NCBI GenBank assembly: GCA_026388445.1
Contig: JAPLJU010000015.1
Location: forward strand, 1-9,127
Origin: Deltaproteobacteria bacterium
Lineage (GTDB): Bacteria; Desulfobacterota; Syntrophia; Syntrophales; UBA2192
Length of the DNA: 9,127 nucleotides
Direction: 5' to 3'
A program made the position numbers and the translations under genes. The notes under the pieces are model-generated. The model did not search any database, was not told the origin of the DNA, and worked only from the letters and a program-made list of their open reading frames with translations. Numbering within the stretch: position 1 is the stretch's first letter; each line of letters starts with the position of its first letter. Shown here in pieces: positions 6,085 through 9,127 of the stretch.

Positions 6085-6698
6085 CCTATATCTACGGTGG
6101 ATTCTGGCAGCGCTTTTTTGCTTTCATGATCGACGAGATGATCCTCACCGCGATCGGCTGGCTCCTTTTCCTCATCGGCGGGACCGCCCTGAGCCTCGGG
6201 ATCCAGACGAGGGAGATGATCTTCGACGAGGAGATGTTCTTGGGGCTCAGTCTCAAGTACGTCCTCCTCTACCAGTTCCTGACCGGCCTGCTCAGCATGG
6301 CGTACTTCACCTACCTTCACGGGACGATGGGACAGACACTGGGCAAGAAAATCCTGGGCCTCAAGGTCATGCAGGAAACGGGGGAGTCCATGCGGCCGGG
6401 GCTCGCGTTCCTCCGGTGGGTGGGATACCTCATTAACGCCGTCTGCATGAACCTGGGCTTTATATGGATCGCCTTTGACGGGCGGAAACAGGGGTGGCAC
6501 GACAAGATCGCGGGGACCGTCGTCATCAGGGCGGAATATGAGGCACGGCCGGACCTCTGGACAAAAAAGCCCTTGACAAAGGAGGGGATATCTATTACCA
6601 AACAGGCCTTCGAAACAGGGTCATCGAACGGGTCGGTAGCTCAGCTGGTAGAGCACCGGACTGAAAATCCGGGTGTCGGCGGTTCAATCCCGCCCTGA
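6081..6698 (+). CDS. RDD-family membrane protein whose frame runs into tRNA-Phe
   Basis: The N-terminal YGGFWQRFFAFMIDEMIL (5-22) is the RDD signature, with Arg11 and Asp18; the second Asp is Glu19. Three hydrophobic segments follow near 21-41, 58-77 and 112-132. GTMGQTLGKKILGLKV (81-96) and FDGRKQGWHDKIAGTVVI (132-149) are typical RDD-family sequences. The family's function is poorly defined; some members are linked to ion transport. The start ATG overlaps the rsmE stop (ATGA), with GGAG eight bases upstream. The native-looking protein seems finished near residue 150-183. There is no in-frame stop until 6696-6698, inside the tRNA acceptor stem, so residues 184-205 (starting GSVAQLVEHRTENPG) are translated tRNA. 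Either the tail is real, or a stop was lost by mutation, deletion or sequencing error. Confidence 0.8.
   Translation: MTYIYGGFWQRFFAFMIDEMILTAIGWLLFLIGGTALSLGIQTREMIFDEEMFLGLSLKYVLLYQFLTGLLSMAYFTYLHGTMGQTLGKKILGLKVMQETGESMRPGLAFLRWVGYLINAVCMNLGFIWIAFDGRKQGWHDKIAGTVVIRAEYEARPDLWTKKPLTKEGISITKQAFETGSSNGSVAQLVEHRTENPGVGGSIPP
6573..6601 (+). promoter_or_regulatory. Candidate promoter for tRNA-Phe inside the RDD gene
   Basis: A perfect TTGACA at 6573-6578 is followed, after 17 bases, by TACCAA (6596-6601), a weak -10 with three of six matches. TATTAC at 6593-6598 is a better box but only 14 bases away. The predicted start is about 20-25 bases before the mature tRNA 5' end. Confidence 0.35.
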
Positions 6699-6705
6699 CC
6701 CACCA
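6630..6705 (+). tRNA. tRNA-Phe (GAA), CCA encoded
   Basis: The 76-base gene folds as a full cloverleaf. The acceptor stem is 6630-6636 with 6695-6701 (one G-U pair), and the D arm carries GCTC/GAGC. The anticodon stem is CCGGA/TCCGG with loop CTGAAAA, anticodon GAA at 6663-6665. The T stem GGCGG/CCGCC (6678-6682/6690-6694) encloses TTCAATC. The discriminator is A6702 and CCA is encoded at 6703-6705. The 3' end of the upstream RDD frame overlaps almost the whole gene. Confidence 0.98.
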
Positions 6706-6713
6706 TGGATAAC

Positions 6714-6751
6714 AAGGGGTTAGCAATTCGCTGTTAACCCCTTTTCTTTTT
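6714..6751 (+). terminator. Intrinsic terminator of tRNA-Phe
   Basis: AAGGGGTTA (6714-6722) pairs with TAACCCCTT (6735-6743), with an inner GC/GC pair possible. A T-rich run TTTTCTTTTT (overlapping the stem end) follows. It begins nine bases after the tRNA CCA. A near-copy of the hairpin recurs at 8240-8276. Confidence 0.85.
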
Positions 6752-7024
6752 GTGTCTCCATTTTGTCTCCATTTCATTAAAAAAGCCCCTTCTTTAGGTC
6801 TCCTAATTGAAGTCCCGATTAGCGCTTACACCTACGAAGTTTTAGCAGTGTACAGCTGTCAGAATTAAGGACTCCGGATTGAACTGAATAGCGACCGAGA
6901 ATCTTCAGGGTAACGAGAGTAGAAGCTGACACCAGCGTTTTGCAGACTTCCATTTGCTCACCTGGCCAAGTATCGGGTGAGCGTGAATGTCTCGTCTGGA
7001 ACGGCTCACCTGAAAAGTCGGTGC
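6752..7024. other. Non-coding stretch between tRNA-Phe terminator and amidinotransferase gene
   Basis: No convincing gene is present on either strand. The left part has a direct repeat TGTCTCCATTT (6751-6761 and again from about 6764). The right part has three copies of a GCTCACC element in alternating orientation (6956-7012). The only sizeable open frame (plus strand from 6940) is Arg/Ser-rich and overlaps the end of the amidinotransferase gene, so it is taken as a shadow. A structured RNA or decayed mobile sequence is possible. Confidence 0.5.
6956..7012. repeat. GCTCACC elements in direct and inverted orientation
   Basis: GCTCACCTG occurs at 6956-6964 and 7004-7012, and the complement GGTGAGC at 6976-6982. 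The middle copy can form a 7-bp stem with either neighbour (13-base or 21-base loop). The elements lie just beyond the 3' end of the amidinotransferase gene and could be a weak processing or termination structure. There is no T-run, so I do not call it an intrinsic terminator. Confidence 0.5.
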
Positions 7025-8095
7025 TCAGAAGTACGACTGTAGCTCGCCTCTCCTCCGCACGTCGAGGGTCGCGCAGTGGAAGGAGCCGCCGAAGGGGGCA
7101 TAGTTGGCAAAATAACAGGGGATTGGCTCGAAGCCCCAGTCCTTGAGCTTCTTGATGAGAGACTCCTGCAACCGCTCCACGATGACTCGCTTCTCGTCGA
7201 GCATCAACACATTGATGCTGAGCCAGCGGCTACACATCGAGGGGATGCGCCATGGGATGGGGTTCGGTTCAGGGGCGATGAGGAGGTCCCACGAGGCGAA
7301 CATCGGCGGGAGCCGGCTCGGATCAATGTAGTCCGAATTGACTAGCAGCTTCCCCGGTGCGAGCGGCATAAGGCTCGAATCGATGTGCATGGGCTGGCGA
7401 CAGCGGGTCTCGAGCAGGGTGATGCGGAATCTGTCGCCGAGGTGAGTCCTGAGCCAATGAATGCCGGACTCGTTCGTCACGTTGCTGCGGATGCCAAACA
7501 GGTCCCGGCCGCAGCGGACAAAGTCGGCGGCGTCGAAGACGGGCTCATACTCGTTCACGACGAAGGGGAGCGGCTCGCCCGCTTCGGGGAGGCGATAGTC
7601 GTGGTTGTAGAGCGCATCGACCAGTGCCGGGCGCGGCGCGGTGGTCCACTTCGCCCCTCTCGCCGTGTACTCCTTGAGCAGCGGGCGGTAGGCGTCCACC
7701 TCGAAGTAACGAGACCGCCAGGCCATCGGCGTCTCGATGATCTCATCGCCGACGACGAGAAGCCCGTCTCTCGGGCAGGCCGCGCAGAAACCCTTCGACT
7801 GCCAATGCGGCGTCTTGTAGGTGACGGAGAAGTCCGTCACCGCCGGCCGGCGCACGGTGATGCCTTCCGCCTCGAGGATGTGAATGAACTCGTCCAGCTC
7901 GCGCTGTGCCGGGCGCACGACAAACTTGGGATAAGGAAGTCCGGCGACCAGCTTATAGATCCCCGTCAGCCTCTGGGGGATGTTGAAGCTGACCGTGAGG
8001 TGTTTGGACGGGATCATCGCGCCCTCGAGGCGCCCGACAACGACCTCCTCGAGCGGGTCCCATTCGTTGTAGGAACAAACCGGTGGGCACGTCAC
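7025..8095 (-). CDS. Amidinotransferase of the arginine:glycine amidinotransferase (AGAT) family
   Basis: Counting from GTG at 8095, the 356-residue protein opens with SYNEWDPLEEVVVGR (8-22). It carries EIIETPMAWRSRYFE (118-132), FDAADFVRCGRD (187-198), PMHIDS (235-240), RWLSINVLMLDEKRV (290-304) and the nucleophile motif GGSFHCATLDVRRRG (336-350). Human AGAT catalytic Asp254, His303 and Cys407 align with Asp188, His237 and Cys341. The 49- and 104-residue gaps are exactly preserved, and Asp110 aligns with human Asp170. The family moves the amidino group of arginine to an amine such as glycine, an inosamine phosphate or a toxin precursor; the acceptor here is unknown. Start choice: TTG at 8212 coincides with a -35 box, whereas AGGAG (8104-8108) precedes GTG 8095 by eight bases. 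TTG at 8098 is an alternative. It stands alone beside tRNA-Phe, probably acquired DNA. Confidence 0.88.
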   Translation of the reverse strand: MTCPPVCSYNEWDPLEEVVVGRLEGAMIPSKHLTVSFNIPQRLTGIYKLVAGLPYPKFVVRPAQRELDEFIHILEAEGITVRRPAVTDFSVTYKTPHWQSKGFCAACPRDGLLVVGDEIIETPMAWRSRYFEVDAYRPLLKEYTARGAKWTTAPRPALVDALYNHDYRLPEAGEPLPFVVNEYEPVFDAADFVRCGRDLFGIRSNVTNESGIHWLRTHLGDRFRITLLETRCRQPMHIDSSLMPLAPGKLLVNSDYIDPSRLPPMFASWDLLIAPEPNPIPWRIPSMCSRWLSINVLMLDEKRVIVERLQESLIKKLKDWGFEPIPCYFANYAPFGGSFHCATLDVRRRGELQSYF

Positions 8096-8108
8096 CAATC
8101 GTTCTCCT
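8096..8108 (-). promoter_or_regulatory. Ribosome binding site deciding the amidinotransferase start
   Basis: On the minus strand AGGAG (8108-8104) lies eight bases before GTG 8095 and five before TTG 8098. No Shine-Dalgarno is seen before the upstream TTG at 8212. The RBS overlaps the stop codon of the candidate leader ORF. Confidence 0.6.
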
Positions 8109-8172
8109 ACCGGCCAATCCCTAAGGTTTGCGGCCCGGAGCGCCCTAACCCTGGATTCCCGAGATGGAGCAT
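8107..8172 (-). CDS. Candidate 21-codon leader ORF upstream of the amidinotransferase
   Basis: ATG at 8172 has AGGA eight bases upstream and opens a 21-codon frame starting MLHLGNPGLGRSG and ending in TLGIGR before TAG at 8109-8107. It lies entirely between the predicted transcription start (about 8178) and the amidinotransferase start, in a different frame. Its stop codon overlaps the AGGAG used by the downstream gene, an arrangement that permits translational coupling. The peptide is Gly/Leu-rich and not recognised. It may be chance; conservation has not been tested. Confidence 0.35.
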   Translation of the reverse strand: MLHLGNPGLGRSGPQTLGIGR

Positions 8173-8184
8173 ATTCTCTTTCCT

Positions 8185-8212
8185 CTAATACGCGGCAATA
8201 TTTACTAGTCAA
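8185..8212 (-). promoter_or_regulatory. Candidate sigma70 promoter of the amidinotransferase gene
   Basis: On the minus strand TTGACT (8212-8207, five of six consensus positions) is separated by 16 bases from TATTAG (8190-8185, four of six). The predicted start is near 8178, giving an 80-odd base leader. The -35 box occupies the TTG that opens the longest reading frame, which argues against that codon being the start. Confidence 0.55.
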
Positions 8213-8239
8213 GCATGAAAAAAAGGAAGGAATAAAATC

Positions 8240-8276
8240 AAGGGGCTAGCCCGATGATGGCTAACCCCTTTTCTTG
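8240..8276. terminator. Second copy of the AAGGGG-TAGC terminator hairpin
   Basis: AAGGGGCTAGCC (8240-8251) pairs with GGCTAACCCCTT (8259-8270) around a 7-base loop with a single C/A mismatch. TTTTCTT follows on the plus strand (T-run partly in the stem) and GATTTTATT on the minus strand. The plus-strand tail is the better terminator, yet no plus-strand gene ends here. On the minus strand it would lie about 95 bp past the DUF1059 stop. It resembles the tRNA-Phe terminator at 6714-6751. Confidence 0.6.
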
Positions 8277-8360
8277 TCTGCTGAGAGATGGCTGACATAT
8301 CTCCATCTTTCAATTTAAAGTGGATTTTCTTATCATCAGATTCACCGGGCATCCTCATCC

Positions 8361-8382
8361 CTTCTTCATGCCTTCTTCATGC
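8361..8382. repeat. 11-bp tandem duplication at the DUF1059 stop
   Basis: CTTCTTCATGC occurs twice back to back (8361-8371 and 8372-8382), followed by a third imperfect CTTTCTTC. On the coding strand the unit is GCATGAAGAAG. Removing one copy would leave a C-terminus of GMKKG instead of GMKKA, so the event is nearly neutral for the protein. Likely replication slippage. Confidence 0.8.
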
Positions 8383-8557
8383 CTTTCTTCAAAATATCCT
8401 TAAACTGTTGTTCTGACATCGGCGGCTTGTCGGGATGGGCTTCTTTGACGTGGACCTTGCCTGCTGCCATCATTTTGCTCATTGCCTCATCATCATTCTG
8501 GGCATCCACCTTGATTTCGTAATTGCAGGGTGCAGGGCATTTAAAAGAATACTTCAT
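8366..8557 (-). CDS. DUF1059-family small protein
   Basis: This 63-residue protein starts MKYSFKCPAPCNYEIKVDA and contains NDDEAMSKMMAAGKVHVKEA (21-40), HPDKPPMSEQQFKDI (41-55) and a basic GMKKA tail. This is the layout of DUF1059, described as predicted small metal-binding proteins. Cys7, Cys11, His36 and His41 are candidate ligands. The biochemical role is not established. The start is secure: AAGGAGGT ends seven bases before the ATG at 8557. It is soluble, with no signal peptide. An 11-bp direct duplication spans the last codons and stop (8361-8382). The gene lies in an accessory stretch between the amidinotransferase and a CsbD-type gene, all on the minus strand but well separated. Confidence 0.88.
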   Translation of the reverse strand: MKYSFKCPAPCNYEIKVDAQNDDEAMSKMMAAGKVHVKEAHPDKPPMSEQQFKDILKKGMKKA

Positions 8558-8775
8558 GGCTCTTACCTCCTTGGTTTTGTTGATTGTTTTGCTGTCTAAA
8601 TGACTCGATCCGACTCGGCAGTTCGACTTTCAAGGGATGTGAAAGGGAATACTTTGCATCCGGCGAACCTCTATAAGAATATCCTACCGCCATAATGTGA
8701 TGGAGCTGCCGCCTATTGGGCGAGTGGCTCAGCCCCACGCGCTTCTAAGTCAGAATCATAAAAAGAAACCAATGA
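8558..8775. other. Intergenic region between the CsbD-like and DUF1059 genes
   Basis: No gene supported. It presumably holds the DUF1059 promoter, but I see no well-spaced -35/-10 pair on the minus strand. A short inverted repeat CTTTC/GAAAG with a 9-base loop lies at about 8627-8645. A 65-codon minus-strand frame (8541-8738) crosses the strong DUF1059 RBS and start and is not credible as a protein. Confidence 0.5.
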
Positions 8776-8976
8776 TCAACCGTGGGTCTTTTCCCAGTCC
8801 TTGACCTGCTTTTCGGCTTCCTCTTTTGCGATCCCGTATTTTTCTTGGATCTTGCCAAGGAGAATTTCGCGTTTACCGGCGATTTGATCGACTTCATCAT
8901 CGGTCAATTTGCCCCATTTCTCCTTCACCGTACCACTGAATTGCTTCCAGTTACCCTTTACTTGCTCCCAGTTCAT
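8776..8976 (-). CDS. CsbD-family stress-associated protein
   Basis: The 66-residue protein begins MNWEQVKGNWKQFSGTVKEKWGKLTDDE. The W-x-Q-xKGxxKQxxGxVKEKWGKLTDDE pattern is that of the CsbD/YjbJ family of small hydrophilic proteins, followed by AGKREILLGKIQEKYG (33-48) and a charged helical tail ending KDWEKTHG. In Bacillus CsbD belongs to the sigma-B general stress regulon, and Escherichia coli YjbJ is an abundant stress-related protein; the molecular function is unknown. GGAG lies six bases before the ATG at 8976. It is cytoplasmic, with no signal peptide or cysteine. The upstream flank runs into an IS30-type element, so its promoter may have been disturbed. Confidence 0.92.
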   Translation of the reverse strand: MNWEQVKGNWKQFSGTVKEKWGKLTDDEVDQIAGKREILLGKIQEKYGIAKEEAEKQVKDWEKTHG

Positions 8977-9059
8977 CTCTTTCTCCTTTCAGTTCATGAT
9001 CGTCATTTGAATGGATCCCGAGTTCAATAAGCAAGTGCAACACTTTCGGTTTTTAGGCT

Positions 9060-9078
9060 TCCGCATTATGATTGCGGA
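9060..9078. repeat. TCCGCA/TGCGGA inverted repeat before the IS30 ORF
   Basis: TCCGCA (9060-9065) and TGCGGA (9073-9078) form a perfect 6-bp dyad around a 7-base centre, two bases ahead of the transposase ATG. It could hinder ribosome access or bind a regulator. It is not clearly an element end. Confidence 0.45.
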
Positions 9079-9080
9079 TC

Positions 9081-9127
9081 ATGCCAAAAACCTACAAACA
9101 GCTAAGCGCGAATGAACGAGATATTCT
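9081..9127 (+). CDS. IS30-family transposase, first 15 codons (cut by window edge)
   Basis: The frame MPKTYKQLSANERDI is open to the window end. Its TYKQLSxxER pattern matches the N-terminus of many IS30-type transposases, which continues into a helix-turn-helix DNA-binding domain and a DDE catalytic domain beyond the window. The upstream sequence GCAAGTGCAACACTTTCGG (about 9031-9049) may contain the left terminal inverted repeat, but without the other end this cannot be confirmed. Assignment rests on only 15 residues. Confidence 0.6.
   Translation, partial: MPKTYKQLSANERDI

Noticed and set aside
7385..8188. A 267-codon plus-strand open frame opposite the amidinotransferase
   Set aside because: The minus strand encodes an enzyme with all catalytic residues at family spacing; the plus frame shows no motif.
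8096..8212. N-terminal extension of the amidinotransferase from TTG 8212
   Set aside because: The TTG is part of a promoter-like TTGACT, no RBS precedes it, and the Arg-rich extension is unlike family N-termini, which begin near SYNEWDPLEE.
6685..8276. Integration of a phage or island into the 3' end of tRNA-Phe
   Set aside because: No second copy of the tRNA 3' end and no integrase gene were found in the window; only the terminator hairpin is duplicated.
8281..8312. AGATGG/CCATCT inverted repeat as a terminator for DUF1059
   Set aside because: The stem is short with an 11-base loop, and neither side is followed by a T-run of useful length.
8541..8738. A 65-codon minus-strand frame upstream of the DUF1059 gene
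   Set aside because: It overlaps the DUF1059 start and its near-perfect Shine-Dalgarno sequence, has no clear RBS and no family resemblance.

Overview
This is a bacterial chromosome segment that looks like a Desulfobacterota ('Deltaproteobacteria', Syntrophia-like) genome. The basis is the gene order sirC-ccsA/hemX-hemA-hemC-cobA, the GC-rich coding DNA, the strong AGGAG-type ribosome binding sites, and low-complexity heptamer spacers of a kind I associate with that group. The taxonomic call is inference.

Positions 1-4173 (minus strand) hold a tetrapyrrole/siroheme gene set, read right to left. It runs precorrin-2 dehydrogenase (sirC), a CcsA/HemX-type membrane protein whose C-terminus is missing, glutamyl-tRNA reductase (hemA), hydroxymethylbilane synthase (hemC) and the N-terminal 82 codons of uroporphyrinogen III C-methyltransferase (cobA), which runs off the left edge. 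Together they take glutamyl-tRNA toward uroporphyrinogen III and branch to siroheme. Junctions are tight except hemA-hemC. There a 332-bp spacer carries a terminator-like hairpin, about 25 degenerate 7-bp units in perfect register and three 9-bp repeats, and hemC appears to start at TTG beside it.

Positions 4174-4351 are a divergent control region with two back-to-back sigma70-like promoters. Positions 4352-6698 (plus strand) are a tight ATGA-coupled cluster: prmA (L11 methyltransferase), rsmE (16S rRNA m3U1498 methyltransferase) and an RDD-family membrane protein. The RDD frame has no stop before tRNA-Phe(GAA) (6630-6705) and ends only inside the tRNA acceptor stem. A good intrinsic terminator follows the tRNA.

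Positions 6706-9127 are accessory DNA. They contain an unassigned non-coding stretch, a stand-alone amidinotransferase of the arginine:glycine amidinotransferase family (minus strand) with its own promoter and a possible leader ORF, and a second, near-identical terminator-like hairpin. Next come a DUF1059 small protein and a CsbD-family stress protein (both minus). At the right edge is the first part of an IS30-family transposase gene (plus).

I found no CRISPR array and no clearly new multi-gene system. The most unusual items are the heptamer-register spacer, the CDS/tRNA overlap, the truncated CcsA/HemX protein, and the amidinotransferase with its leader ORF between twin terminators.
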